From positions 50,373,511 to 50,437,510 of the forward strand of contig CM035235.1 in NCBI GenBank assembly GCA_020226215.1: a stretch of 64,000 nucleotides of DNA. The letters run 5' to 3'. Made by a program: the position numbers and the translations under genes. Below the pieces are notes generated by a model. That model searched no databases. It saw nothing but the letters and a program-made list of their open reading frames with translations, and was not told where the DNA came from. Position 1 is the stretch's first letter. Every line of letters begins with the position of its first letter. The stretch is from Sindora glabra (taxonomy: Eukaryota > Streptophyta > Magnoliopsida > Fabales > Fabaceae). Positions 1-13,680 of the stretch are shown piece after piece.

Positions 1-1680
1 TTTTCTTTAAAATTTATCCAGTATATTTCCCAGAAAATATGCTGAATCCAAATCTAGATAACCATGAAATGCAGACTTAAAGACAAAGAAAGAAGCATAA
101 CTAGCTAGCATAAGATTAAATCTTTATAAGGATTTAATTAATCATATTTTTGTCAAAATAAGAATGATAATAAAAAGAAATTAAGCTTCATAACGATTTA
201 ATTAAGCATTTTTTTGTCAAAATAAAAATGATAATGAAAAGACACTAAACTTCATGGAAATATCTGATTAGCATGTATTATTTAATCAATTTTTTTACGT
301 AAACACTAAACATATAGGTTTTTAGCAGTTTAGGCCATCGTTTTTTCCATTCTGATATCATCAGATACAAACAAAAATTTCTAATCAGAAGCATTCAGAT
401 TTTCTAAAAGAAGAGCTTCCATTGGTAGCGATATTCCACCAGCTGCTAGGTGAGGTTTTTTCACATTTTCCTTTTGCCTTCCTTTCGTGTTTGTTGGGGC
501 AAAGAAAGTTCTCATGTTTATAGCTTTATTGGTTCTCTCTTCATTTTCTAATTAATAAGGGCAAATTTGTTGCAACAAAATCAAAAAGGCAAGTTTGTTA
601 TGACAAAATATTTTGCCAATAAACTTTCATTGCATCATTAGCAATTAGTGATGATATAATATCATTTGATTCTCAAGAGTTGATTTTGTTGAGTCGCTAC
701 CTCCTAATTCAATTAGATTTTTAGTATTGAACTTCTGTTGATAATTTTATTATGTTATTGATGCCTTGCCTTATAAAATTGAAGGAACTTTTCATTCTTA
801 TTAATTTTTCTTGCCAAAAAATAATAATGATATAATATTAAGAGTTTAATTTTAAATGCACCAGCACATATATTATGATAAATTGTGAATAAATACAAGA
901 AAAAATAATATAGTTAAAAAAAGTGATTGCAATCATAGACATCTATTGGTTACGTTTTGATTTGCGTTAGTAGTGGAATTTAACCAATCAATTTCCTTAA
1001 TATTCTTGTTAAAAACAATAAAATGGCAACTAAAGTGAGATTGCTATAAGTATTGCTTTAAATTTTGATTATGATTATATTGTAATTTAGTAAAACTACA
1101 GATAAATAAGAGTATGCAATTATTACACATGAAGCATAATGTAAAAACTTGTGGTTCTAGAGCTCAGAGTATCAACATTATGGGTGGATGCATAATTTTG
1201 AACCATAGTCATGAATATTATTAATAAACTACTTGAAGCATTTTCTTTATAATTTAATAGCAATGCTATATGTATGTAAAGTGAAATTTAAACTTGAATT
1301 TTAAATATAAATTCAAATTTGTCAATTAAATATAAAATGATGGGATAAATTTATAAAATTTAATTTAATGAATATGAAAGATTTAAAATTTAATTTCATA
1401 TTCAATGTTCAGTGCATGCATATTTTTTTTAATTTAAACTTGTGCAATGAATTGATTTTTAACATAGAATAAAATAACCAATGGTTCAATTATTGTTGTC
1501 CTGATTCTATCTATAAGTAAGAAAAAGTTACTTCCCCACACTTTAAACCCTCACCCTATGAAAGGACTAGGAAGGCTCAATCTAAAATGAACAGTTCACA
1601 GGGTAAGATTGGTTCCATCATGATTTTAAACTTAAAAATCTTTAACATTTATATTATTCAATTAATCTCTCACCAAACAG
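1..1680. other. AT-rich non-coding DNA, no gene seen
   Basis: AT-rich sequence with short A and T runs on both strands. I see no reading frame of convincing length or composition and no recognisable repeat with paired ends. Confidence 0.6.
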
Positions 1681-1704
1681 TGTTGAAATGAATGGCTCTA
1701 CAAG

Positions 1705-2013
1705 CTACCTAGCTGTGTCCGTTGGTGGCCTTTGGACCATTTTTCTTGTTATACGTGGCTTCTTTCCAAACAGGGGAATAAGGAAAATATGGGCAGACCA
1801 TAAAGTTGTACTATTTTCTCGAATAACTCCATGGAAACAATTATGCAGATTCTCCACAAGATGCCTCACAGCTTTAAAATGAGAAAAAAAAGACAGAAAA
1901 TTCATGGCCACATTAGTCCCCAGAACATCAAGGAGTCCAATCTCGCAAAGATATTCTCCCCTCAAGACAAGTGACATGACTAAGATAAAAATAAAAATGC
2001 AAGATTGCACCAT
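1705..2013 (-). CDS. possible small secreted protein, unrecognised (102 aa)
   Basis: This is a 102-residue frame opening with a hydrophobic stretch (residues 2-18, rich in I, F, L, V) that resembles a signal peptide. Three cysteines lie within the first 60 residues and the C-terminus is basic and proline-containing. The start codon has purines at -3 and +4. A TATATATA tract and CT repeats lie 20-80 bp upstream on the coding strand and could serve as a promoter. I recognise no family and no domain. In AT-rich plant DNA a frame of this length can arise by chance, and an overlapping frame exists on the other strand. It is listed as a candidate only. Confidence 0.22.
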   Translation of the reverse strand: MVQSCIFIFILVMSLVLRGEYLCEIGLLDVLGTNVAMNFLSFFSHFKAVRHLVENLHNCFHGVIRENSTTLWSAHIFLIPLFGKKPRITRKMVQRPPTDTAR

Positions 2014-2121
2014 TTCTCCTTGGAACTGAATAAGGTGCGTGTGTATACATATACATATATATATATATAGAGAGAGAGGGAGTGAATACTAATAATAGTT
2101 TTGAGGGCTGTTGTTAACATT

Positions 2122-2125
<4 letters not shown>

Positions 2126-2211
<86 letters not shown>
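2126..2211. repeat. (AT)n microsatellite
   Basis: An uninterrupted AT dinucleotide run of about 43 units. Shorter AT runs lie nearby at about 2050-2070 and 2419-2441, the latter followed by a GT and GA-rich stretch. Confidence 0.95.
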
Positions 2212-2212
<1 letters not shown>

Positions 2213-2214
<2 letters not shown>

Positions 2215-3079
2215 GAGAAGAAAGTATTTTTATATAAGAGATGAGAGAAATATTATGATCATTAAATTTTTTATTGATAGTGAAAATTAAAATATAATTT
2301 AAGACTATACGATGACTTAAAAAAAATTCACATGATTTTATATTTTAATTCTAATCCTTCAACTCTTCAATCTTCAATGTTAGATTTAATGGTCATAATT
2401 TACTACTTAATATATCTCATATATATATATATATATATATATTTTGCGTGTGTGTTGTGTGTGAGAGAGAGAGAAAGAGAGAGAGCACTCCTTTGACATA
2501 AAATGAGAGAGTTGCTATACAAATGTTTAAATAATTTCATAACTTCAATTATATTTTAATTTTATTCATAAATATAAGATATATTAATCATTATTCACCC
2601 CCTCTCTCAATCACGTAAAAGATCAATACTCCTTCTTATAACTCAAAATTTTCATTATAACTTGGAAAGGACGTTTGAATCTTCTTGTGATCAAGAAAAT
2701 GAAGATGTCTTTCCTTGAATCAATCATTTGGTTCAGTTCTCATCTCTTGAAAAGAATAAAAAATAAAAAACCTACCGAAGTCGAATCATAAAGAATTTCA
2801 TCTTCAATCTCTTAAATTGAACTTGAAGGATATACTTTTTATTTATTATAATAAATGAATTAGTTCCATCATGTGTAAATTGAACTGATAAAAAAATTAT
2901 CTTATGCCAAAATAAATAGTACAATTACATATAAGTTTGTCATAACATTCTCAAATCAGATTACTAAATATATATTAATTATTTTATTTAATTATAATTA
3001 ATAATTCCAATTTTTATAATTTCAATTATTATCAATATGATAACCATTTTTTGAAATAGAATAATATATATATAGATAT

Positions 3080-3120
<41 letters not shown>

Positions 3121-3745
3121 CTGATTCAAGAACTTTATGATAAATACATCAGAAATACTACCTAAGTTCATAAAAAAAATGTATGTGAAGATTATTATAA
3201 TAAGCTGTTAGAACCCCGTCAAAAATAACCTTCTACAGCTAAAGAAACCAATGCAACAGAATCATAACTAAGATCGAGTTAGACACTGAATCTTTTACTT
3301 AATACCATTTGCTTTCTTCTTTCTTCTTTCTTTTTTCAATTTTCTGTTCTTTTGGAATCTTTTCTTATTCCTTTCTAGGCGATGACAATCATAGTTAAAG
3401 ATTACCAAGCAATGCATCTATAATTTAACACTGAATATCATCCAGAAAATTCCTCTTTTTTGCATGTTTGTAGCTGTAAATTTGAGATTCTTTTTGACTT
3501 TAAACAAATTACGGGGCCGGGACTGGGGCAAAGGAAGCATTTAAAGCTTAGATTTACATATAAAATGTTCTTTCACTTTATTTTTCCGCTCCCTTTATAA
3601 AAGAGAATTCACAATCAAATGAATAGACCCAATTAATTAACGAATCAATAAATTAATCACCTTAATTATTATTTAGTAGGTCGTGATTCACATGACAATA
3701 AATTATCAAAAATTCTTAATTCAGTGCTGAGTATCCAAATTATTA
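2213..3745. other. AT-rich non-coding DNA with (AT)n tracts
   Basis: Contains another AT dinucleotide run at 3082-3118 and short pyrimidine-rich runs near 3310-3340. No gene or paired-end element was recognised. Confidence 0.5.
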
Positions 3746-4003
3746 TTTCCTCCATTCCTTTTTAAATGTTCTTTTAAAGAAAAAGATTTTATTCTTATTT
3801 ATGTATCATTTTAGAAAATTAAAATTGTATTTATTATATTCTTTAAAAATTTCTCTTCTAAACAATTTTACATATCAATTGAGTTTTTGTAGATGATATA
3901 TTAGTAAATTAAAACTTTTTTCTTTTAAAATTAAAGTTATTTATTATCTTTCTTAATCCTTATACATTTACTTTAAATAACACTTGAAAAGAAATAGAAA
4001 AAA
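3746..4003. mobile_element. Stowaway-like MITE, copy 1
   Basis: The left end reads TTTCCTCCATTCCTTTTTAA. The right end, read on the opposite strand, is a degenerate version of it (TTTTTTCTATTTCTTTTCAA). Dinucleotide TA lies on both sides (3744-3745 and 4004-4005), the target duplication expected for Tc1/mariner-type Stowaway elements, whose ends commonly begin CTCCCTCC. The element has no coding capacity. It resembles the copy at 24810-25128 in its ends. TA flanks alone are weak evidence in AT-rich DNA, so the call rests mainly on the inverted ends and family resemblance. Confidence 0.5.
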
Positions 4004-4009
4004 TAAAAC

Positions 4010-7000
4010 ATTATCAAAGATTCATTGTTGAGAACTATTTGAGAAATTAATTATTTCACTAATTAATGAAATGACAATGTAGACAATGTTTTATAGGCTG
4101 AAGACTTGTCAATTGGCCAAGCAAAATTTTCTCAAAAATTATAGGGATCCAAATATGATATTTGATATATGGGTTATATAAAAAATAATACTTTTGATTA
4201 TCTTTTGATGTTGTGCAAACTGCAAACAGAAAGCCTCAATAAAAAAATGGATTCCTAGGGCATCATATAATTGGAAGATGAAGACTGTTTTAGCGAGTTT
4301 CCAGCAACAAAATTTTCACAATTTTGGGTGGCTAAGCTTGATTTTGTTAAAGCTCCTTTATATTAGTTTGATGCAATGATTATACATTTGTTGATGGGAT
4401 TTTCGAGTGAATATGTGAAATATATTTTAATTATAATACTAACTTTTTCTTCTATCATTGTAACTATTTTTAGTATATAATTTTTTATAGATTCAATGGT
4501 CAGATTACAAATAATTATGGTATTAATTTTTTATACTGAATTTCAAAAAAAAAAAAACCAATTAATATATAATCTAACACTTAATTTTTTTCTTATGTTT
4601 AAAAAGTATAATTTTTTCAATTTTAAAATATATTAATAGAGTACCAAACATTATCGAGTCAATATGAAATTTTATGAAGATGATCTATCATTGATATTTG
4701 AAATTAATGGTGGATTCAACGAAATTTATCATATATAAAAGGTGATGAAATAAATGTAGGTGTAAGTCGAATAATGTAACCAAGCACTTAACCTTTTTTT
4801 ATGTGTAAAGAGTATAATTTTGAATCAAATTTTAGCGTCATTAATAAGATATCAAATTATGTTATATCAATATGAAATTTTATGGATGTGATCGAATTAT
4901 TAATATTTGAAAATATCAATGGTTCATTTTGTAAAACAATTATCATATAAGTTATGAAAGAATGTAAATGTAACTATAAGTTGAAGATTTAAAATCTGAT
5001 TTATTAACAATATAAAATATTTTACACTATTAATAGATGGAAGGAAGATACATTATTAGAAAAATAAAAATAATTAAGAAATCTTGATGATAGTAAAAAA
5101 ATTTAATAATTTTTTATTAATATGATAATATGAATGGATAATATTGTAAAAATAATTTATACCAATAATAAATCTAAATCTAAATCTAAAGTTGGAAAGT
5201 TGGCACACAAATAATTAAAAACTAACCAAGGATCAATTATTTTTTTTGGGACATAAATCAACCCTAGATTCTATTGGTCGGCATTCCCTATGATCAATTA
5301 ATGTACTTAGGGAAATCAATTCCACCAAGTCCTCCAATCCGAAACCAAGATCGAGAGTAATGAAATGAGTGATTAATTTTCATCTTTTTTCTTTAACAAC
5401 GGAGGTAACAATTCATTCAACCTAACTTTAAATTTCTCAATCAAAACTCAGGACATTAATTAAAAAAATTAAAAATAATATTAAATATTATTGTATTATT
5501 AAAAGTTAACTGTAAATTATCGTACAATCATAAATTAAGCTTAATTAATTTTTTTATAACAATATATATATTGAAGATTTGTCCATACTTAAGTTTCATG
5601 GACTGCAACAAACCCCTAGGAAGAAAGGGAAAACAGAAAAAGAGGATTGGGAATATTTTTTTAGACTCGTAGGGCTGTGCTTCGCTTTATTCCATCTGTT
5701 GGTCTTTTTATGAAATCAATGCAAATTTCCGTCCAAAAAAACCCCAGTAAACTTTGCTTTTTTCTTCTCTTGATGGAACAAAAACTAATATTCTCGGGTT
5801 ATTTAATTAATATTCCTATTAATCCATGGCGTGAAAACAATATTTGCAAAAGTGATTTATTCTGATTTCTATCTCATCTTCTCTTTTCTTTTTCACTTTC
5901 TTTCCCGACGTGAGATTTCTACATCAACATGCATGGATTTGGACCCTTTGCCGTGATATTCAAGGTGGAATTTTTCAATGTTTTCTGGGTCATTTTCTCG
6001 GGAAAATAAGTTGGAATCTTAACTGGGCCATTTCTTGAGTTATATATGACCCACGCTCCTTGAACTCAATCTAGTCTAGATGCATGCCTTAAAACTGGGG
6101 CTATACTTCTAGCAATCATTATCTATTGAAATATACAACCACAATTCTACTAGATTTTGAAATTTATTTCTTCGGTATTGATGGACATATGATTTTAATT
6201 TGCAGTCTGCGAGTAATATGATCAAAGTAATTGGAATTAGACCTAATTCAATTTCAAGTAGAAAAACTTCGATCAATTTGTTTGTAAAAGTAAAAAGAGA
6301 GATAATATATCGATGAAATTTTCGTATTATTATTCATGAATCTTACAAGAACCGAAAGGGACATCAAAGACCCCACTGCACAAATATTATTGGTGACAAG
6401 TTTTTCGAATGTAATTTTATTTTTTAATAACTATATTCTTTGATATTTATTTATAATTTTATTAATTGCCATCAATGTTTTTGAATCCGACTCGACCGAT
6501 TCAATGGATTGGAACAAAACTTAAGAGGCGTAACAAATCAGACTATAGGACAAACCCAAGTTACATCGGTCCAACCCGAAAAAGATCCAAAAAAATCGCT
6601 TGACCCGATAACTCAGGGAACTGGGCCTGGCGCTTTCATTCCAAAACATCAAGGACGTAAGCTGTCATCAAGGTAGGAGGAGAATCAAGCACGGACCAGT
6701 CCTGGCAGGGTATCACTTTGACACTAAGCCATGTTTTGTAGTTTAAAAATCGCAAAATATTTATAGGGCAAGTCAATTCAAAAATATTAAAAATTAAATA
6801 TTGTTATGTATTTTATTTTTTCAATTTAATAATTTGTTTTTTAAAATAATTGATCTCTTATGAAATAAAAAATAATTTTTTGTTAAATAAAATTATTAAA
6901 TTAAAAATAATAAAATTGATAATATTAAGATAAATATATCTCTGAATTTTTTGTTTTCAATATTGCATTAGAAGTCCTTTTTTTTTTTCCGAATCCAGAC

Positions 7001-7280
7001 AAGTTTGCACCGTACGAGTGCTGGCCGATTGTCCGCAAATTCCGACTCTATCGATGGCTGACGCGCAAGAGTGTCAGATGTGGTAATAACAGGCAACTTG
7101 GTGAGGGGGTTGATCTTAAGTTTGATTCCAAAGAATATCATAATTGAAATTTAGTCCCCTGAATAATTAATGTATTTAATCCCATGAATAGTTAATCCAT
7201 TAATTATTGGGATAAATTGAAAGGCCCAAACATATATTGGATTGAGCCCTTGAAATGTAACACTACTGTATTTTAATAAT
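4010..7280. other. AT-rich intergenic DNA, no gene seen
   Basis: No convincing coding frame. Two stretches are less AT-rich than their surroundings: 6480-6730, with repeated words such as CGACC, CAACCCG and GACCCGATAACTC, and 6985-7100. The first resembles the non-coding part of a dispersed repeat, but I could not find its ends. Confidence 0.5.
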
Positions 7281-7289
7281 TAAACTTAA

Positions 7290-7453
7290 GGAAAATTCTA
7301 AGGTACCCCAGGGGTTTCTAAACCTTAGACGGTGTGGCACAATTTTATCTATAGGATGAGATTACCTAAATCTTTGACAATCCCATCCAATGGGATGAGA
7401 TTATACCACATACCCAGGGTTTGGAAACCCTCAAGAGCACTGTAGTCTTCTCC
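7290..7453. mobile_element. Mutator-type MITE with 9-bp TSD, copy A
   Basis: A 164-bp foldback element. The left arm starts GGAAAATTCTAAGGTACCCC and continues AGGGGTTTCTAAACC. The right arm, read on the other strand, starts GGAGAAGACTACAGTGCTCT and continues TGAGGGTTTCCAAACC. It is flanked by a perfect 9-bp direct repeat, TAAACTTAA, at 7281-7289 and 7454-7462. A 9-bp duplication is the hallmark of Mutator-like transposition. It is non-coding. The copy at 49017-49165 shares the arm words (TACCCC/CACCCC, GAGGGTTTC, TGTGGCACA), so the two form one family. Confidence 0.85.
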
Positions 7454-8128
7454 TAAACTTAATTGTATTAATCATTAAAAGTTATTATATTGTTATTGAT
7501 ATTGTTAATCGTTAATATAAATATTATTATAAGATATCATTTGATCGGCAAAAGTAGCAAAATGCAATTTCTAAAACAAGGAACAAATCATTGAACTACA
7601 TGATTGGTTACTAACTATTAAAATAGGATGGGTAAAATTTTTCAAAAAGTCTTACTTTTCACTCTCTTTTCTTCTAGTAAAAAGAATTTCTTATGCCACT
7701 TATATATAAAAATATAAAATTACACATACTCAATCTAATTAATTATTGTTTTAATCTTTTATCATCATTGTGAGTGTAAATTATAATTAAATTTAATTTA
7801 TTAATTATTAAATATAATTATAATTATAATTATATAAAATATAATTATTTTATTAATTATATAATAAATGAAGCGAGAATTGAATAAAATAATATAAAAT
7901 AAAAACTAAAGATTATATCATAAATATAAATTGTAAATATAATTATAATAAAAATTTTATTCTAAAAAATATATTTATTCTTTATATCCATTATATTATT
8001 TTAATATTTAATTATAAAAATATAAAATTATATATTTCTTATTAATTTTATATAAATTTAGATGAATTTATTATTTAAATAATATATATATCATGATATT
8101 AATATAGTATGAAATGATATATATATCA

Positions 8129-8130
<2 letters not shown>

Positions 8131-8202
<72 letters not shown>
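8131..8202. repeat. (AT)n microsatellite with adjacent G-run
   Basis: A run of about 36 AT units, directly followed by GTGTGGGGGGGGAAGGGGG. The abrupt change from AT to G-rich sequence is visible. Confidence 0.95.
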
Positions 8203-8207
<5 letters not shown>

Positions 8208-8555
8208 GGGGGGGAAGGGGGTCTCCTAACCTTCGTACCTATATATGAAAGTTAGCAATCTTTATTTTTTTAATTTGAATGAAAAGATTATACGATCAAT
8301 TTAATAATACTAAAAAATTATAATTAATTTGCCACTATTAGTAATCTATTAATAAATGTATTTATTGTAAAAATGAGAAAAAATGAGTGGAGTTCACAAT
8401 AAATGTACTCATTAATGAAATAGTTAATGGTGATAATAAATTGATTATAATATTCTATATTATCTTATTATTATTAAATTAGTAATATAACTTTTTCGTT
8501 TAAATAAAAAAGTGAAAGTTGTTATCTTCATATATGAATATAAAGATTATCAATC

Positions 8556-8677
<122 letters not shown>

Positions 8678-11600
8678 TAATTTTTTATAAGATAGTTTTA
8701 CATTTTTATAGCATATTAAAAAGTTATAAATTCATAAAAATCATGATAAGTGATATTACTAGTTTAAAAAAATAAAATTAAATACAATTAAATTTTTTTA
8801 ATATTTTTTATTTTTTATATTACAATCTTGAAGGATATATTAGTTATTTAGATAATACTTTGAATAAAGTTTAAAGTTAAACTAAATAAAATATAAAAAA
8901 TTAATTTCCAAAAAGTGTTAATAAATAACTTCAAGTACTTTTCAAAAAGTTCACAAGAATAATTATTGTTTAGAAAGTTCAATTTCCTATAAGAATTTAA
9001 TGATTCCTCAATATTACTCTGTTCAATCTTTTTTATTTGTCCTTTAAGGTAAATGTACAAGAATTAAAGAAAATAATCACTACTATAAAATAATTAATTA
9101 ATATCATGTGCTTGGAGGATTAGACGTTGGCTTATGATTGACACTTTATTAAACAAGGTTGTCTATTAAATTTAACATTTATTGTAAAATCATCATAAAA
9201 AATAATAATAACATCAATTGATATATATTAAAGATCAATGTCATTTCATTTGCTAGTTCATTTGCTAGTGTCGTGAGAAATGACATTTAACATCAATTTT
9301 TTATAATTAAGTGACATCTAATGTCAAATATACTTCAATTTATATTAATAATAAATATGGTATATTCTGTCTTTCTTACTAACCCTACCTCATTCTTTCT
9401 ACTTCAGTTCCTTCCTTTCAGATCATCTCTCCCAACTCTAACCTCTTTTGCTAGTTCCTTCTTCTTAAATCCTCTTTATTTCCTTTGTATTTCATCTTTC
9501 AAAACATCCTGCCCAAAAATAAAAAATAACATCCCATATGATACTATAAAATCCTAATTACAATAATTTCAAATAATAAATTTTATAATAAAAATTTGAA
9601 AGCTATGAAAGATTATATACAATATTCCAATCATAAAATAGTGATACATTAAATATTATCTTGATAACTATTGCTCAGTATGTGAGGTTGGCACTCCTTA
9701 AAAAAGTACAGTTCAATCCAATCCTTACAAATACAATGAACATTCATTAAATTTTAAGAAAATTATAGTATACATTTCATATTAATAAATAATAGATCAA
9801 ATGCCCAAAAAATGAATGAAATCAAATTCCATGCCTATACAAATTGCATAAAAATGAAAAACAACAATAGATGGTGGATTATGAAATTAGAAAGTAAATT
9901 ATAAGAACAAAAATAAAAACTAAACAAATCTTTACTTTTAAATTCTAAGCTTTTTCAATAAGTGCAACCCCACAAATTTAATTACAGGCTAATAGAGATT
10001 CATCCCTGCAACAAAATTTGCTGAACAAAAATACAAAATAAAAAAAAAATCATCTTTAGGTTAGAAGTAGAACATACCTCATGTGAGAGAGAATTATTTT
10101 AGGGTAGAAAAGGTTTTAGAATGAATTTGCAAATAACGTCATTATTTTACTCTTTTTATTTTTAACTCATACTAATAGGTAAGGTTCACATGTCAATTTG
10201 CATGTAACTCATAACAAACAAATGTATAAAATATAACAATGTCATCTTAATATAAACAAAAGGACACTAATTGGTATATAAATAATCGATGTTGTAAATT
10301 AAAAGACATTGATTTTAAGTAAAAAATTGATGTCTTTTTATGTAAGAACTTTTTTTTAAAAAAAAAGTACTAGGTAGAAACAACCAGTTGACAATATAAT
10401 TAGAAATAATGAATTAAGACTTATAAAAATAGATTATAATTCATAACAATTGCAAAATGAGATAAAAATTAATAATAGCACAACTAATTGTAAAATTCGT
10501 TATATAAAATTTTTAAACTCTCATTTATACATTAAAATACAAGTTACAATAAGTCATTTACAACTAAACTAATTGTCAACAACTTTTTTATAACAAGTTG
10601 ATTATAACCAACTCAGAAATACTTAAAAGTCATTTATTCTAGTTAAGCTTTGGACTTGATAAAATCTCATGCCTAAATGTCTTTAACCTTATCAGGTTGC
10701 TCTTGAATGTGTGATTTTAGCTTGATCCTGAAAAATTGCAATTTGTACACAATTAATGTTATCATCAATACTAATTTAGTTAATTAAGCTAGGATGTGAT
10801 CAATTATAAATAAGTAAGTGATTATCATATTGGAGATTTACAAGCAAATAATAAATTGTGCATGAAATGCATAACGTAGTAATCACATTCCACACATTCA
10901 GGTTATCTTAGGCACTACAATAAAATAAAAAAGGCAATTTAATCCTATTAATGCACAATCTTTCAAAATTATATAACCTTATTATTAACAATATACTTTC
11001 ACTTTCATCCATGTGAAAGGTTAATCCACCTCCGATTGTATACCTTTCTTGTAAGTTATGGTCAAAGTTTTTTCAAAGTAAATTTGCAACTTGAATTGCA
11101 TCTCTTCTAATGAAAGATCCAATTAGTAAATAAGCCTACTCCTTGTTAATACCATGGCAAACATCTAATAAAGACGACAATACAATGACATAACTAAACT
11201 ACCAAAATCTATTTAAGAACATAATATCACAACTAACATAAAAGTGAGACTTGCCCCTCATGATACGATACGAAGTTACAAGTTTTCTTAAGCTTATGAA
11301 GTAAAGCTTTGATGATGTATTCTTCATTGATTTATCTATTAATGTTAACTCTTCATCAAGTTAATATAGGTCTAGGAATCCATATCTAGCATTCGTTAAT
11401 GGCAACATGTCATAGTAATGCTTATAAAAAGATTGAAATGAGCTAGATTTTTATTTAGATAGTAGTTTAATTAATTAGTTATGGTTAAAGATGTAGCAAA
11501 AATTTGCATAATCTAAAGTTGGATGTAAGTTAGATCAAGCTACTCAAACTTTGATAGCTATTGGATGGAAGCTTTGTTCAGATAAATCATATTTTCTTAA

Positions 11601-12356
11601 TCCCTCCATTTTATCCCTAATTTAAAGTAAGGCATAGGCCTAATTGCCTCCAAAAGCTATTAAGGTGTGCTTGCATCTCCTTTTGAGCATGATCAAAAGA
11701 TTGTTGAAATGCAAATAATGATGGTCAATAGTTTCACATAGCACTACTAATATAACTTCAAAATATATAAAAAATTAGTGATAGAGGAATATAGGATAAT
11801 TCCTACACTAGGAATTGAATAAAGGTTGTTGACCATGCAATAAAAGCCTTATAAACTTTATCCATTGTCTAGATTATATTATTTGGCACTAGTACCTCAA
11901 TCGTAGAGCCCAAGGGCTTATTAACCATTACCTTGACTTGATTGTCCAATAATGGTTAATAGTGTAGCTCACGACCTACCAAAATCTACCTATCCATAAC
12001 CTTTCGTAAATATGGTTATCCTACCATCAAAGCATATTAAGCTTCACCTTATGTAGTGTAAACCCCTACTATAGGAAACCCGATTTATACATATATATAT
12101 ATATATATATGAAAAAATTTAAGGATTCAAAGGTGATATTTACCTTAGGTTTAAAAAGGTTACTATTATAAGAGCCAATATTATAAGTGTTAGCACATCC
12201 TCTAACTAAATTACAAGAAATGTCAACACCCTTTCTTGATAAGGGGTTTGTCTAACTAGTTAAACATTGGTCATAAAAATCGACTCATCTATAGAAGCAA
12301 TAAACTTAGAAGTCGGTTAGATAAAAGTTGCAAAACTTGGATGAGCATTATATTAG

Positions 12357-12629
12357 TTAGCTACTTGCTCTTACAAAGACTAAAGCAACTCCTACTATTG
12401 CTGTAACTATTGTTGTGCCTATAAGTATTACTTCTCCTTTTACTATAACATTGTCTCCTAATTTGTATTGAGTTTTCATGCCACATTTTTTAGGATGCTT
12501 ACTTTCAAGTTTGCTAAATCGACACTCGAAACCCATATTAGAAAATACCTTGTTAAGGCTAAAAAACTCCATATGGTCAATACCATATTCGAAAACCAAA
12601 ATATGGCTATGATACTTTTCAATTTCCAA
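12357..12629 (-). pseudogene. unrecognised frame inside the CACTA element
   Basis: A 90-residue frame in the same orientation as the transposase remnants upstream of it. Residues 54-84 (GDNVIVKGEVILIG followed by a hydrophobic run) could be a degraded piece of the C-terminal region found in plant CACTA ORF1 proteins, but the resemblance is weak. It ends in Ser-Ser just before the stop. I treat it as part of the decayed element, not as a gene. Confidence 0.25.
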
Positions 12630-12879
12630 AATTATGATCAGGACATCATTTTTTCTAGCTAATTCAAACTCATCCTAAAAAGCCTATTGTGTAAAAGTAT
12701 TCTATAATAGTTAATAAAGAACAAATTATTAGAATCAATGTGAGTAAAATGGAAGCTTTAAAGTCAAATAACACATTTTGGTAAAAATATTAACATTTGC
12801 AATCCATTTTGTAATAGTTTGATTCTCCAGGGTTATGTACTACCCTTATTTATTTACTCTATCTCATTTCCATAACTCT

Positions 12880-13680
12880 GCATAAAAAATGGAAGGTGCC
12901 TCATTAGCATCTTTGCCTTCCTCAACTTTAACATATCTTACAACCAATAATTTCTTCTCCAAGTTCTTGTAACCACCTTGAGAGAGCTTATATGAAAATG
13001 TATTCTTCCTTCATTTCTCCCTGTTAGACTTACTTAACCCCTATTGAGCAAAAGGCATATTAATTTACTTAACTCCTATTGAGCAAAAGGCATATTAATT
13101 CACAAGTATAAATAATATATAAATAATATTGAGATGAATTAGATGCTAAAATGTAAAAATTTTACCTTGAAACATGTATCCGTGTATTATTCTTGGAACT
13201 TTACTCATGATTCCTAATTGATGTGGTTCCATCACTGAGTTAAGCTTACTTTTGTCATGATCTCAATATTGATATATTCTTTCTTTCATATTGTCTTCAA
13301 GTCCCTCTATAAGGTCATTGCATGCAATAGTATTTTTTTCTACATATTTGTGGGTGTTTGGAATATAGAAGGAATTCTATAACAAAAAAACACATATGAA
13401 AAATTAAATTATATGTGAGTATGTTACAAATATAGTTTATATATACATATATATATATATAATAAAAAGCTATCTAAATCAAGTATATATTCCAAAAACT
13501 TGTCCCAAACATTATTTTTTAATCCCATGGGGACTTTTTTTGAATAAGTGTAAGTTATTGATACTTTAAGCCATACAACAACTTGAACATAACTAGTATA
13601 TGCTAATCTATTTTCTTTTTTTAACTGTCAATTCTCATTAAACTTAACATATAATTTATCACCCTTAAATTGTGCTATAG
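12880..13680 (-). pseudogene. plant CACTA (Ptta/En/Spm) transposase remnant
   Basis: Read on the minus strand from about 13661, the translation gives GDKLYVKFNEN, a stop, and then a stretch containing AYTSYVQVVVWLKVSITYTY and KVPMGLKNNVWDKFLEY. This follows the pattern of the plant Ptta/En/Spm protein: a 'fNe.gqpvG' start, an 'l.syvGvlar..Vpi' core, then 'W..Vp...K..iW'. Downstream, about 13000-12890, SQGGYKNLEKKLL and VEEGKDANEAPS resemble the later 'lSrkGYa.LE' and 'nEa' motifs. Stops and frame changes interrupt it, so it cannot encode a working protein. Its strand gives the orientation of the element. Confidence 0.55.
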
